Assembly: GCF_008705135.1 (NCBI RefSeq)
Contig: NZ_CP023694.1
Span: 620,001-684,000, forward strand
From: Streptomyces coeruleorubidus
GTDB taxonomy: Bacteria > Actinomycetota > Actinomycetes > Streptomycetales > Streptomycetaceae
Length of the DNA: 64,000 nucleotides
Direction of reading: 5' to 3'
Shown: one piece after another, positions 35,283 to 44,067 of the stretch
Layout: every line of letters begins with the position of its first letter
How positions within the stretch are numbered: the first letter of the stretch is position 1
Made by a program: the position numbers and the translations under genes
The notes under the pieces: generated by a model
What the model saw: the letters and a program-made list of their open reading frames with translations, nothing else
Databases searched by the model: none
Told to the model about the DNA's origin: nothing

Positions 35283-36800
35283 TCACCGGTCCTTGGTGTA
35301 GTGGTTCCAGAGCATCGCGGTGGCGAGCGCGAACGACACGTCCGCCGCTCCTCTGCGCAGGCCGGTGGAACGTCGGGCCGAGCGGGAGCCGTTGAGGTTC
35401 ATGCGCATGGTCAGGTCCCGGTTGGACAGGTCCTTGGTGATTCCGCGCAGCTGCTGTGGCGCCGCGGCTCCGGCCGTGATCACCTCCAGGGCTGTCCTGA
35501 CGGCCTGCTGCGGAGAGAGCGACTCCTTGACCAGGTCGGTGACGATGCCGACCAGTTCCTCGGAGAAGACGTCGATGAGCGAGAGCTCCGGGCACAGGTG
35601 CCGGATGGACCCCTCGATGTTGGCGAAGGACTTGCCCAGGATGGAGACCATGGGGCTGGTGCGGATGCCACGACGGGTGGAGTGCTGCAGCACGGCGGTG
35701 AGGGTCACTCCGAAGTTGAGCTCCTCCAGGGAGGCCGTGGCGATCTGCGGCACCAGCGAAGCCATGTCCCCGGCGAACGCGGGGGTGTTCGCCCACGAGG
35801 TGGCGCTGCCCATGTCGATCCAGGCCCGGGCGGTACCGGCTCCGTCGTTCATCGCCAGGTTGAGCAGCAGCAGCAGGATGCTGGTGCTCATGGGCCGGTC
35901 GATGCGTCCGACCATGCCCCAGTCGATCAGGGTGGCCGGGTGGCCGGGGGCGACGAAGATGTTGCCCGGGTGCGGGTCCGCGTGGAAGATGCGGTCCACG
36001 AAGTAGCCCCGGTACATGAAGGCCAGCAGGTCCTGCCCGATGGCCTTGCGTTCCTCGGCGTCGAACCGGTCCTTGTCCGCCTCCCGGATCGGCGTCCCCG
36101 GAGCGAGTCCCTGCACCAGGACCCGCCCGGTGGCTTCGACCACCTCGGGGACCTGGACGTAGTCGAAGTCCTCCGCGGCTTTGGCCGCCTCGGTCATGTT
36201 CCGGGCTTCCATCACGAAGTCGAGTTCGGGCCGCATCGCGTCGAAGACCACATTGAGCATGGCCTCGACGTCGATGACCTCGTTGAAACGCCATGCCCGC
36301 CGGGAGACAAAGCGGGACAGGGAGCCCATGAGCTGCATGTCCGCCTCGACCGTCTCGCGCACACCGGGACGCTGGACTTTCACCGCAACCGGCCGGCCGT
36401 CCGGCAGTTCCGCCCGGTACACCTGGGACAGCGAGGCCGTGCCCAGGGGGTGCTGGGTGTCGATGTCACGGAACCGCGCGGCCCAGCCGGCTCCGAGCTC
36501 TTGCCGGAGGACTGGCTCGAAGTCACCGAAGGGAGCGGGCGATACCTCGTCCTGCAGCTTTTCGAACTCGCCGATCATCTCGGGGGTCACGATGTCGGGC
36601 CGGGTGGCCAGCATCTGGCCGACCTTCACATAGAAGGGCCCGAGACTCTCCAGCGCACGGCGGACGTTGCGGGCCCGGCGTACGGCCCGGGCGTCCCCTC
36701 CCTCGGCCGCTCCGGGCACGGGCGTGGCCGCGAGCGCCGCCTCCTGGCGGACCAGGTGAGTGAGCACCCGCATCAGCACACGCCCCCGGCCCGCGCTCAT
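35283..36800 (-). CDS. ABC1/UbiB (AarF) family atypical kinase
   Basis: The 505-aa protein has the hallmark KxGQ motif (FYVKVGQMLATRPD, Lys59 to Gln62), the A-rich-loop equivalent PLGTASLSQVYRA, VAVKVQRPG, the ExD-type DFVMEARNM, catalytic HADPHPGN and the metal site LIDWGMVG. UbiB-family proteins are ATPases/kinases that help move or protect isoprenoid lipids such as ubiquinone precursors. Location in a terpene/PKS operon suggests a role in handling the prenylated intermediate or product at the membrane. The C-terminus is soluble here; no clear membrane hairpin was seen. Confidence 0.88.
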   Translation of the reverse strand: MSAGRGRVLMRVLTHLVRQEAALAATPVPGAAEGGDARAVRRARNVRRALESLGPFYVKVGQMLATRPDIVTPEMIGEFEKLQDEVSPAPFGDFEPVLRQELGAGWAARFRDIDTQHPLGTASLSQVYRAELPDGRPVAVKVQRPGVRETVEADMQLMGSLSRFVSRRAWRFNEVIDVEAMLNVVFDAMRPELDFVMEARNMTEAAKAAEDFDYVQVPEVVEATGRVLVQGLAPGTPIREADKDRFDAEERKAIGQDLLAFMYRGYFVDRIFHADPHPGNIFVAPGHPATLIDWGMVGRIDRPMSTSILLLLLNLAMNDGAGTARAWIDMGSATSWANTPAFAGDMASLVPQIATASLEELNFGVTLTAVLQHSTRRGIRTSPMVSILGKSFANIEGSIRHLCPELSLIDVFSEELVGIVTDLVKESLSPQQAVRTALEVITAGAAAPQQLRGITKDLSNRDLTMRMNLNGSRSARRSTGLRRGAADVSFALATAMLWNHYTKDR

Positions 36801-36801
36801 C

Positions 36802-36885
36802 GCTCGTGCTCCCGGACCGGGCCGCCCCGTCCGTCCCCGGCCCGCTCGTGCTCCCGGACCGGGCCGCCCCGTCCGTCCCCGGCCC
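36802..36885. repeat. Two perfect tandem copies of a 42-bp GC-rich unit
   Basis: Positions 36802-36843 and 36844-36885 are identical 42-base units directly upstream of the ABC1-kinase start codon. Each includes GGACCGGGCC and GTCCGTCCCC. The second copy also forms the left arm of a hairpin with 36891-36903. Recent duplication is implied by identity. Effects on the kinase promoter or leader are possible but untested. Confidence 0.9.
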
Positions 36886-36903
36886 GCCCGGGGGACGGAC
36901 GGG
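36868..36903 (-). terminator. Strong hairpin between Asp-rich gene and ABC1-kinase gene
   Basis: CCCGTCCGTCCCC (36868-36880) pairs perfectly with GGGGACGGACGGG (36891-36903) over a 10-base loop. It follows the minus-strand Asp-rich gene, which ends at 36936, by 33 bases. The tandem repeat supplies a second equivalent left arm at 36826-36838. A terminator or attenuator before the kinase operon is the simplest reading. Confidence 0.6.
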
Positions 36904-36935
36904 CCTGGGACGGCACACAGCAGCCCGGCACAGGG

Positions 36936-37499
36936 TCAGCGCGCATCGCGGAAACGGTCGATGCGATCGGCCAATCGCGCCAGCTCGTCTTTCAGGGCTT
37001 CCGCGTCCTCCGCCCCCCGGGCCCGCGGCACCCTCCCCCGGCCCCCCGGGTGGTCCCCCTCGCCCAACCGCCTCCCCATCCGCCCCCGCAGCAGCTCCAG
37101 CTGATCCTTGAGCGCCGTGAGCTCGTCCGGGTCCCCGTCGGGGTGGTCGTCGTCCGAGCGGAGACGCGAACCCGGCGGGGGAACGGACGCGTAGGGCTCA
37201 CCCTCGTCCGGTCCGAGCCGACGGCGGGGCCCGTCCCCTGGGCGGCGACCGCGGCGGTGCTGACGGTCGCGGGGTCCGCCCCAGTCATCATCGTCGTAGT
37301 CGCAGTCGTAGTAGTCGTGGCCGCGGCGATCGCGATGGTCGTCGTAGTCGTCGTCATCCAGGGCCCGGCTGACCGATCTCCGCAGACCGCATTCAAAATC
37401 ACCCGCCCTGTCCAGGGCGTCGTCCACCAGATCCTCCGTGGCACGCACGATATTGCGCAGCGCATGACTGAACGACGTACGGGAACGGCGACGGGACAT
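36936..37499 (-). CDS. Asp-rich low-complexity protein with C-terminal coiled coil
   Basis: The 187-aa product has an N-terminal helix (RTSFSHALRNIVRATEDLVD, DALDRAGDFECGLRRSVSRA), then a low-complexity acidic and Tyr/Arg tract (ALDDDDYDDHRDRRG, DYYDCDYDDDDW) at residues about 46-75, a Pro/Arg-rich linker, and a C-terminal heptad helix (ELTALKDQLELLRGRMGRRL; ALKDELARLADRIDRF). This resembles phasin- or scaffold-like architecture, but no family was recognised. ATG 37499 follows GGAAAGGG at 8 bases. It leads the minus-strand cluster but is separated by a hairpin, so it may be transcribed separately. Confidence 0.65.
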   Translation of the reverse strand: MSRRRSRTSFSHALRNIVRATEDLVDDALDRAGDFECGLRRSVSRALDDDDYDDHRDRRGHDYYDCDYDDDDWGGPRDRQHRRGRRPGDGPRRRLGPDEGEPYASVPPPGSRLRSDDDHPDGDPDELTALKDQLELLRGRMGRRLGEGDHPGGRGRVPRARGAEDAEALKDELARLADRIDRFRDAR

Positions 37500-37997
37500 G
37501 CTATGCACCCTTTCCGGAAAAGAGAGACGAGGAATTACCCTCGCAGGCCCAGTGAATGCGCTGAATCGGGCCCGCACTCGCCTGCATGAAAGCGCAGGTT
37601 GTTTCCTGCCGACTTTCTTCATTCTGACCTGTGGCACCACATGGAAACACGCCCCCGCAACGGTTCATTCAATTGAGCGAAGCGCTCTCCCCGCAGGCTC
37701 CGTGCGCCGTCGCGCGCCGGGATACCGGTGGGGGCGCAAACGACCGCCGGGCGGGGAGAGCCGCGCCGATACGCCTGTGTCCGCTACCTGGAGACCCGGC
37801 ATCCTGGTTCTGTAATTGCTATCTACATACCGCCGGAAGGGCTTAGCGGACGCAGCCCCGCCCTCACTCTCGACTCAAACACGATCAAAAAGTCATTGCA
37901 GCGCAAGCGGATTCAGCGGCCCACCCCGGGGGGATTAATGCAGAAAGACTCAGAGAGCCGCCGGGGAAATTCGGCGGGAGAAAGGAGGGCACTTCCA
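37500..37997. other. Divergent intergenic region, relatively AT-rich
   Basis: This 498-base gap lies between the Asp-rich gene (minus) and the PLAT-like gene (plus). It has stretches of lower GC than its surroundings (for example around 37660-37685 and 37870-37910), which suggests promoters and a long leader for the plus-strand gene. No confident -35/-10 pair, RNA family or conserved ORF was recognised. Confidence 0.4.
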
Positions 37998-38441
37998 ATG
38001 GCAAGGATCACGAGGATCGAGGCGCATGTCCGCACCGCCGACGTACCGCACGGGGGAACCCAGGGGTGGGTCTACCTGGGCATCGCCGGCCGCGAGTTCG
38101 TGCTCAACGCCTCCGGAACCGCCAGCGGCACCCGGACCGGTGACAACTGGACCTTCGTGCTCGGTGAGGACGCCAACGTCGAGAACCCCGCCTACAACGA
38201 TCCGAGAAGGCCGCAGCTGGACACCGACGACCTCGACCGCTACCCCGTCTACGTGAGGTTCGAGCCCGTGGGCCCCGACCCCGCGTGGTGCCTCGAACGC
38301 ATCGTCGTCAACGTCAACGCCGACACCGACCATCCACACAGCTTCGACAATCCGAACCTCGCCGACTTCGGGGAAGACCGGCGCCTGTGGCTGGGCCAGG
38401 AATACGGCAAGCAGCTCTACCTCAAGCGGTACGACGACTGA
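37998..38441 (+). CDS. Small PLAT/LH2-like beta-sandwich protein
   Basis: The 147-aa product follows an excellent AAAGGAGGG site. It begins ITRIEAHVRTADVPHGGTQG and has VYLGIAGREFVLN, YPVYVRFEPVGPDPAWCLER followed by IVVNVN, and ends in a short basic strand (YGKQLYLKRYDD). The alternation of strands and the WCLERIVV element resemble PLAT/LH2 domains, which bind lipids or membranes. No signal peptide is seen. It stands alone and is divergent from the terpene/polyketide cluster. The domain assignment is tentative. Confidence 0.55.
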   Translation: MARITRIEAHVRTADVPHGGTQGWVYLGIAGREFVLNASGTASGTRTGDNWTFVLGEDANVENPAYNDPRRPQLDTDDLDRYPVYVRFEPVGPDPAWCLERIVVNVNADTDHPHSFDNPNLADFGEDRRLWLGQEYGKQLYLKRYDD

Positions 38442-38445
38442 CCAC

Positions 38446-38485
38446 CAGGACGCCTGCCGCTCGCCTTCAGGCGAACCGTGTCCTG
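38446..38485 (+). terminator. Bulged hairpin after PLAT-like gene
   Basis: CAGGACGCCTG (38446-38456) can pair with CAGGCG (38468-38473) and TCCTG (38481-38485), with an asymmetric bulge. It begins five bases after the stop codon. It is a probable transcription terminator. Confidence 0.45.
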
Positions 38486-39251
38486 CTGCCCCGCTCTCTC
38501 CCGGGGCCAGTCAGCTGCCCGCGCTCTTCCTGTGCACGGGAGTGCACGACCCGGAATCAGGGTTGCGCGCACCAGCTCTGCCATGTCCCCACGACACGTC
38601 GGGAAGAGCAGCGTGCGCGGTGGAGCGGCCCGCGTGGACACGTTCGCGGTGATCCATGACTTGGCCGGTGCTCTGCCGGCGCGGTGCCTTCACAACTTGT
38701 GCGTGGGCCATGTCTCGTGGTTCAGGAGCTGGCTTTGCTCATCTGGGTCTCAGCGATCCGGAGGGTGCTTGCCGTGACCCACACCCGGACGGGGGCCGGT
38801 CGGGTGTGGGTCTCGCTCCGAGCCGTGATCTGTGAGCCCTGGTTGACGTGATGCCGCCGGACGGCGGCGATCTTCTCCTTCATCACCAGCTTCGACGAGT
38901 TCTACATCCCCCAGTTCCTGTCCTCGGTCGTGCGCCGGCTCGGCGGCGGACGGCAGAACTCCGTGCGCTCCGTCGAGACGCGACAGGCATCGCCACCCCC
39001 TCGGGGGAGGCGTATGACCACCAGCGCTCATGCACCCGTGGACACATCAACCTGCGATCACCGAAAGAGCCCTGTGCCGACCGACACGCTTGCCGCTCCC
39101 TCATGACTGGCTCGCCGAGAACGGATCTCCGGCCGTTCACACGCTGCCGGCCGAGCAGCCGGTGGAGGCCGCGGGCCGCCCAGTGACTGCTGGATCTGCG
39201 AGCCGTCCATGCCGCGGTGGGATGTGGAGGTCGAGCCACCCCGGCCGGGCC
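38486..39251. other. Degenerate region without an intact gene
   Basis: No frame here gives a convincing full protein. At 38776-38812 GACCCACACCCG pairs perfectly with CGGGTGTGGGTC over a 13-base loop, probably a terminator. At 38864-38932 one plus frame reads AAIFSFITSFDEFYIPQFLS, like the last membrane segment of PotC-type ABC permeases, but it is not continued on either side. The rest seems to be decayed DNA left of a broken integrase. Confidence 0.4.
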
Positions 39252-39390
39252 TCATCGGATGTGCTTCGCCGGCTTGGTGGCGGCGTTGAGCAGGTACTCC
39301 AGGGGTCCGCAGCGGAAGAAGCGGGGCCATATCGCGGCGAACAGGATCGCCCCGAGGACGAACTCTCCACAAGGCGGCAATGTGAGTGAC
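39252..39390 (-). pseudogene. C-terminal fragment of a DUF418-type membrane protein
   Basis: One minus frame ends GAILFAAIWPRFFRCGPLEY followed by LLNAATKPAKHIR and a stop at 39252. The FxxGPLEYLL element after a last membrane segment is the typical C-terminus of DUF418 proteins. No upstream part of the gene is found, so only about 40 residues survive. The segment from 39391 to 39840 has an open minus frame of 82 codons (39498-39746) with no recognisable family. Confidence 0.5.
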
Positions 39391-39846
39391 GCTGCCCTTC
39401 CGCAACGCCTGACTCGACCGCCAGCCAGGTCAGCATCGGTCCGGACACCACCGAACCTGCAAACGCCTGCGCAAGCGCCGAAGCTGGGAGAAGAACCTCA
39501 CACCCCAACCTGACGAAACGTCAGCAAAGTCATCATCAGGTCAGCAAGAGTCCTGCCACAGCTGCCCACAGACAGCCACACCATGGAACCGCCAAACGCA
39601 CCGGCTGGGCCAGCCGGGCTGTTCGGACGTCTTCCGGCAGGCAGCTGGGAGGCGGCAGGAATCACCCAACCGCCGTCCGTCCGGCGCGGCCACCAACGCA
39701 GAAGCGTTCCCGAGGTCAGTTCCAGAACATAGCGAATCCTGCGCACATCAGTGCAGGTCAGCGGTGTTCCGAACCGGTGAGGGTCAGCAAGCTGTCAGCA
39801 TCGGTCGTGGAGGAGTCAGCAACCATGGGTTCCGCTGCCCTGGTTC

Positions 39847-40560
39847 GTGGGATGGGGTCGTTTTTCAAGGAGTGTGAGCATCCGCGGTCGCGGTGGTCCC
39901 CACTCGTACAGGATCCGGTATCGGTCGGCGGCGGGGCGGAAGTTGGAGGAGTCCGGGTTCGCGACCCAGGATGCCGCCGCCGAGCGTTGGACGGAAATCT
40001 ACAAGGCGAAGAAGGCGGCGCCGCGGGGTCGGGCGAAGGCGGAGCGGATCGCCCGGTACGGCGCGATGCGGTTCGAGGAGTACGCCGGCGAGTGGAGGCC
40101 GGCCAGCGGGATCTGGGTTCGGCCTCGGTGGTGCACTTGGAGTCGCTGCTGAACATCCATCTGCTGCCGCTGCTGGGCAGTCGGCGGATGAACACCTTCG
40201 ACCACAAGGTGGTCGAGGGCTTTCTTCAGACCATGGAGCGTAACGGGGTTGGCCTGGCGGCTCAGGCGAACGCGTTCGACAAGCTGAAGGCGATCTTGCT
40301 GGATACGAACCGGCTGGGACTGTTCGCCTGAGACTCTGCGGCAGATACGCACTGCCGGTGACGACAGCTTGCTGCTGGTCGCCGACCTGATGAGCGGATG
40401 CGGCATGCGCAACGGCGAGGCGTTCGCGGTCAACCTCGACAACATCGTCGCCGACGACGTCTACCGCATCACCGAGCAGGTCAACCGGACCACCTGCCAG
40501 TACGAGCGGCTCAAGCACCGAAAGGTCGGTGAGTACCGGGACGCGCCCGAGTTCAGGACG
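39847..40560 (+). pseudogene. Tyrosine-recombinase integrase, frameshifted and truncated
   Basis: The N-terminal part reads SIRGRGGPHSYRIRYRSAAG in one frame to about 40110. It continues in another frame as SASVVHLESLLNIHLLPLLG and ends LDTNRLGLFA at a stop (40331). A third piece, from about 40360, reads DLMSGCGMRNGEAFAVNLDN and ERLKHRKVGEYRD, the start of the catalytic domain with the first Arg. The homology stops abruptly about 40548 at the end of the convergent ABC gene; the HxxR and catalytic Tyr are missing. It is an inactive integrase of an integrative element whose other end is not visible. Confidence 0.8.
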
Positions 40561-42331
40561 GCGTGACGGCCAACACACGGTTGAGTGCGCCATCGGTGCG
40601 GGCGGTGAGGTCGTCCCAGGTGCCCTCCTCCACGATCCGGCCGGCTTCGAGGACGGCGATGCGGTCGGCGCGGCGGATGGTGGCAGGGCGGTGGGCGATG
40701 ACGACGGTGGTGCGGTTGCCCTGGGCGACCGCGGTGGCGAGTTGGGCGTCGCCGGCGTTGTCCAGATGCGCGGTGGTCTCGTCCAGCACGAGGATCCGGG
40801 GCCGGGCCAACAACGCACGGGCGAGAGCGATCCTGGCACGCTGGCCACCGGAGAGGGTGGTGCCGCGCTCCCCGATGAGTGAGTCCATGGGGGCGATCTG
40901 GTCGACCCCGCACAGCATGGCCGTTTCGGCCAGCAGTTCGTCGTCCGCGTCCGGTGCCGCGAGGCGAAGGTTCTCGGCGAGCGTGCCGTGGAAGAGGGGG
41001 GTGTCCTGACCCACGACGGCAACGGCACGGCGCAGGTCGGCGTCGGCCAGGTCGCGAAGGTCGACGAAGTGGCCGTCGCCGGAAACCAGGTGGACCGCAC
41101 CCTCCGACGGGTCCCAGAAGCGGGCAAGCAGGTGGGCGCAGGTCGACTTGCCGGCGCCGGAGGCACCGACCAGGGCGAGGGTCTGCCCTGCGGGAACCGT
41201 CAGCTCGACCCCGTCCAGCACACGTCGTTCCCCGTAGTCGAAGTTCACGCGGTGCAGCCGGATGCCCAGCGGGCCCGGAGGGAGCGGTCGGGGTGCGGCG
41301 GGCGGCGGGGCGAGAGCGGGGGCCTTCAGGGCCGCGTGGACTCGGGCGGCCGCGGAGCGCAGGCCGACAGCCTGGCTCAGCGCCCTGGCCGACTCGGCGA
41401 CCGGTCCCAGCACGGACAGGGCGAGCGCCATCGCCGCCGGCGCCCATGCCCCGTGCAGCCGCCCGGAGGTAACGGACTGCGCGGCGGCGGCGACCACACC
41501 GAGGACCGCGAGCACGATGAGGGCGTCGCGGACGGCGGCGGCCATGGCTTCCCAGGTGGCCTCCGCCCGCTGTGCGTCACCCACCCTTCGGCCCTGTTCG
41601 GCGAGACGGCCGCGCCGCTCGCTCAGCCCGCCGAAGGCGAGCAGTTCACGCAGCCCGTCGACGGCCTCCACGGTGTCGGCCGAGAGCTTCGTGGAGGCCG
41701 TCCTGGTGCGGGCCCCGCGCGTGGCGCGCCCGCGCGCGTCGGCGAAGGGTGCGACGGCGAGCAGCGCGGCGACCGGCAGCACCGCTACCAGCAACCACGG
41801 CTCCACCGTGGCCAGTGCCGCGGCTCCGCCGGTGAACACCACACCGGATGCGAGGAGTTGTGCGGTGGTGTGGGCGTAGAAGAACTCCAGCGCCTCCACG
41901 TCGGCCATGGCGGTGGCGGCGAGGTCCCCGCTGCGGCGGCCGGCCACGCGGGCGGGTGCGCTGCGGGCGAGCCCGTCGAAGACCCGTACGCGCAGTTCGG
42001 CCAGAACTCGGTAGGCAAGGTCGTGGGAGAGGTCCATCTCGCGCCAGGTCGTCAAGGCTCGTACGAGGACGAGGGCGACGAGAGCGGTGACCGTGAGCGC
42101 CGAGGGGGCGCGGTCCTCGATGACGGCGGTTCCGACGGTGTGCGCGGCGAGCGTCAACAGCGCGACCAGGGAGCCCTGTTCGATGAGTGCCGCGGCACAG
42201 GTGCGGGCCATCATGGCGCGGTGCCCGGCGAGGGTGGGCAGCAGGGCGCGCAGTGAGCCCCGCGCGGGCTCGGTCGCGTCGGCGGTGCCGCCGACGGTGA
42301 CATCGGTGCCCGCGTCGGTCGTGGTGCTCAT
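40553..42331 (-). CDS. ABC transporter with fused membrane and ATPase domains (second of pair)
   Basis: The 592-aa protein has an N-terminal six-helix ABC-type membrane domain (for example AALIEQGSLVALLTLAAHTV, LVAVLPVAALLAVAPFADA) and a C-terminal ATPase: Walker A GASGAGKST (about 395-403), signature LSGGQRARIALARALL, Walker B RILVLDETT and H-loop IAHRP. Its ATG overlaps the stop of the preceding ABC gene, so the two should form a heterodimer. In this zinc-linked RiPP operon it may export the peptide product, or import the loaded form as IrtAB and YbtPQ do for siderophores. It is the last gene and abuts a dead integrase. Confidence 0.9.
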   Translation of the reverse strand: MSTTTDAGTDVTVGGTADATEPARGSLRALLPTLAGHRAMMARTCAAALIEQGSLVALLTLAAHTVGTAVIEDRAPSALTVTALVALVLVRALTTWREMDLSHDLAYRVLAELRVRVFDGLARSAPARVAGRRSGDLAATAMADVEALEFFYAHTTAQLLASGVVFTGGAAALATVEPWLLVAVLPVAALLAVAPFADARGRATRGARTRTASTKLSADTVEAVDGLRELLAFGGLSERRGRLAEQGRRVGDAQRAEATWEAMAAAVRDALIVLAVLGVVAAAAQSVTSGRLHGAWAPAAMALALSVLGPVAESARALSQAVGLRSAAARVHAALKAPALAPPPAAPRPLPPGPLGIRLHRVNFDYGERRVLDGVELTVPAGQTLALVGASGAGKSTCAHLLARFWDPSEGAVHLVSGDGHFVDLRDLADADLRRAVAVVGQDTPLFHGTLAENLRLAAPDADDELLAETAMLCGVDQIAPMDSLIGERGTTLSGGQRARIALARALLARPRILVLDETTAHLDNAGDAQLATAVAQGNRTTVVIAHRPATIRRADRIAVLEAGRIVEEGTWDDLTARTDGALNRVLAVTPS

Positions 42332-44067
42332 GCGGCGAGCCCTCCTTCGTAGGTGTGGCCCGCCTTGACGAGCTCGGCGTAAACGCCTCCGGCCTCGACG
42401 AGGGCTGTGTGGTCGCCTACGGCGTCCACGCGTCCGCCGTCGAGGACGACGATGCGGTCGGCGTGCCGGACGGCGGCGAGCCGGTGGGCGACGACCAGGA
42501 CGGTCCGGTCGCCCGCGGCGTCCAGCAGTTCGCGCACTATGCCCGCCTCGCGGCGTTCGTCGACCGCGCTCGTGGCCTCGTCGAGGACGAGCACCGGGGC
42601 ATCGGCCAGCAGGGCCCGGGCAAGGGCGAGGCGCTGGCGCTGCCCGCCGGACAGGGTGGCGCCGCGTTCGCCGAGGACGGTGGCGTAGCCGTCGGGGAGA
42701 GCGGCGATCTCGTCGTGGATGCCGGCGGTCCGTGCCGTGCGTATGAGGTCGTCGTCCGTGGCGTCGGGCCGGGCCAGGCGCAGGTTGTCGGCGATGGTGG
42801 CGTGGAAGAGGTAGGTCTCCTGAGAGACGACCGCGATGCCCTGGCGCAGCGAGTCGAGCGCGTACTCGGTCACGTCGCGGCCGTCGACGGCGACCCGTCC
42901 CCGCTGCGGGTCGCGGTGGCGCAGGAGCAGGGCGAGCAGGGTGGACTTGCCGGCGCCCGAAGGGCCGACGATCGCGGTGGTGCGTCCCGCCTCGGCAGTG
43001 AAGGTGACGTTGCGGAGCGCGGGCGTCTCGGCGCCCTCGTAACTGAATTCAACGTTCTCGAAGCGCACTTGGGGTGGGCCGGGCCAATGTGCTCGTGCCC
43101 TTCCCGTGTCGGGAACCGCCGGTTGCGCAGTGCGCAGTGCCCGGAGGCCGTCCGCGGCCGACACGCCCAGGTATCCGGCGTGCCACTCGCGGGACAGGTC
43201 ACGGACGGGCCGGAAGCACTCGGACGCCAGGAGCAGCACCAGATACGTGCCGGTCGCCGTGGTGGATCCGGTGACGGCCGACCAGCAGGCGAGCAGCGCG
43301 GCGGCCACCGTACCGCCCTGGATGGCCAGGTCGGTGAGTCCTGTGTCGACGAGCGACACACGCAGCTTGGCGACGGTGGCCCGGTGCAGCGCCGCCGACC
43401 GTGCCTCGAGCCGCTCCCGGGTGCGCCCGACGGCACCCGCGGCCCGTAGCGCGGGCATGCCTTGCAGTGCTTCGAGGTAGTCGGCGCCCAGTCCTTCGTA
43501 GGTGTCCCAGTGTTCCTTGCCGCGCCTGGCAAGGAGCCGGTCCCAGGCGCGCGGCCCGAACAGGGCGAGCAGCAGCGCGGGTACGAGGCCGAGGAGAGCG
43601 ACCGGTTCGACCGCGGTCAGGGCAGCGAGCAGCAGGGGCGGCACAGTGAGGGTGATGAGGAGCTGGGGTAGGTAGCGGGAGACGTAGGCGTCCACGCCCT
43701 CGACCCCGTCGACGAGGGTGGTGCGGACTGCTCCGGCGCGCGCGGTGGTCAGGTGCGCGGGTCCGAGCCGTCCGAGGTGGGCGAGGAGTTCGTCCCGCAG
43801 GTGCACCCTGACCTGTGCCCCGGCGCGGGTGGCGGTACGCCGCTGCTGGTAGCCGAGCCCCGCACGGGCGACGACGACGCCGAGCACCGCGCCGAGCAGC
43901 AGCGGGAGCCGGTCGGTGTCCCCCTGGGCCACGTCGGCGAGGGCGACGGCCAGCAGTACGGCCTGGCCGAGGTGGGTGACGGTGACGGCCCCCTGCAGGA
44001 GGGTGGCCGCGAGCAGGGGGCGCCGTGCGTGGTGTGCGGCGCGGCGCAGCTCGGGGTGAACGATCAC
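42328..44067 (-). CDS. ABC transporter with fused membrane and ATPase domains (first of pair)
   Basis: This 579-aa protein starts with an ABC membrane domain (PLLAATLLQGAVTVTHLGQA; LLLALFGPRAWDRLLARR) and ends with an ATPase: Walker A GPSGAGKSTLLALLL, Q-loop VVSQETYLFH, signature LSGGQRQRLALARALL, Walker B VLVLDEATS and H-loop VAHRL. I use GTG 44067, since its GTGA overlaps the stop of the SagB-like gene; a longer frame reads low-complexity sequence. Paired with the next gene. The architecture fits both CydDC-like exporters and IrtAB/YbtPQ-like importers; direction cannot be decided from sequence. Confidence 0.9.
   Translation of the reverse strand: MIVHPELRRAAHHARRPLLAATLLQGAVTVTHLGQAVLLAVALADVAQGDTDRLPLLLGAVLGVVVARAGLGYQQRRTATRAGAQVRVHLRDELLAHLGRLGPAHLTTARAGAVRTTLVDGVEGVDAYVSRYLPQLLITLTVPPLLLAALTAVEPVALLGLVPALLLALFGPRAWDRLLARRGKEHWDTYEGLGADYLEALQGMPALRAAGAVGRTRERLEARSAALHRATVAKLRVSLVDTGLTDLAIQGGTVAAALLACWSAVTGSTTATGTYLVLLLASECFRPVRDLSREWHAGYLGVSAADGLRALRTAQPAVPDTGRARAHWPGPPQVRFENVEFSYEGAETPALRNVTFTAEAGRTTAIVGPSGAGKSTLLALLLRHRDPQRGRVAVDGRDVTEYALDSLRQGIAVVSQETYLFHATIADNLRLARPDATDDDLIRTARTAGIHDEIAALPDGYATVLGERGATLSGGQRQRLALARALLADAPVLVLDEATSAVDERREAGIVRELLDAAGDRTVLVVAHRLAAVRHADRIVVLDGGRVDAVGDHTALVEAGGVYAELVKAGHTYEGGLAA

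Noticed and set aside
37300..37380. Microsatellite-like trinucleotide tract in the Asp-rich gene
   Set aside because: The tract is imperfect and in frame with a Asp/Tyr coding repeat; it is coding low complexity, not a separate repeat element.
35103..37589. 828-codon plus-strand frame over the UbiB gene
   Set aside because: Antisense shadow with skewed composition; the minus strand carries KxGQ kinase and Asp-rich genes.
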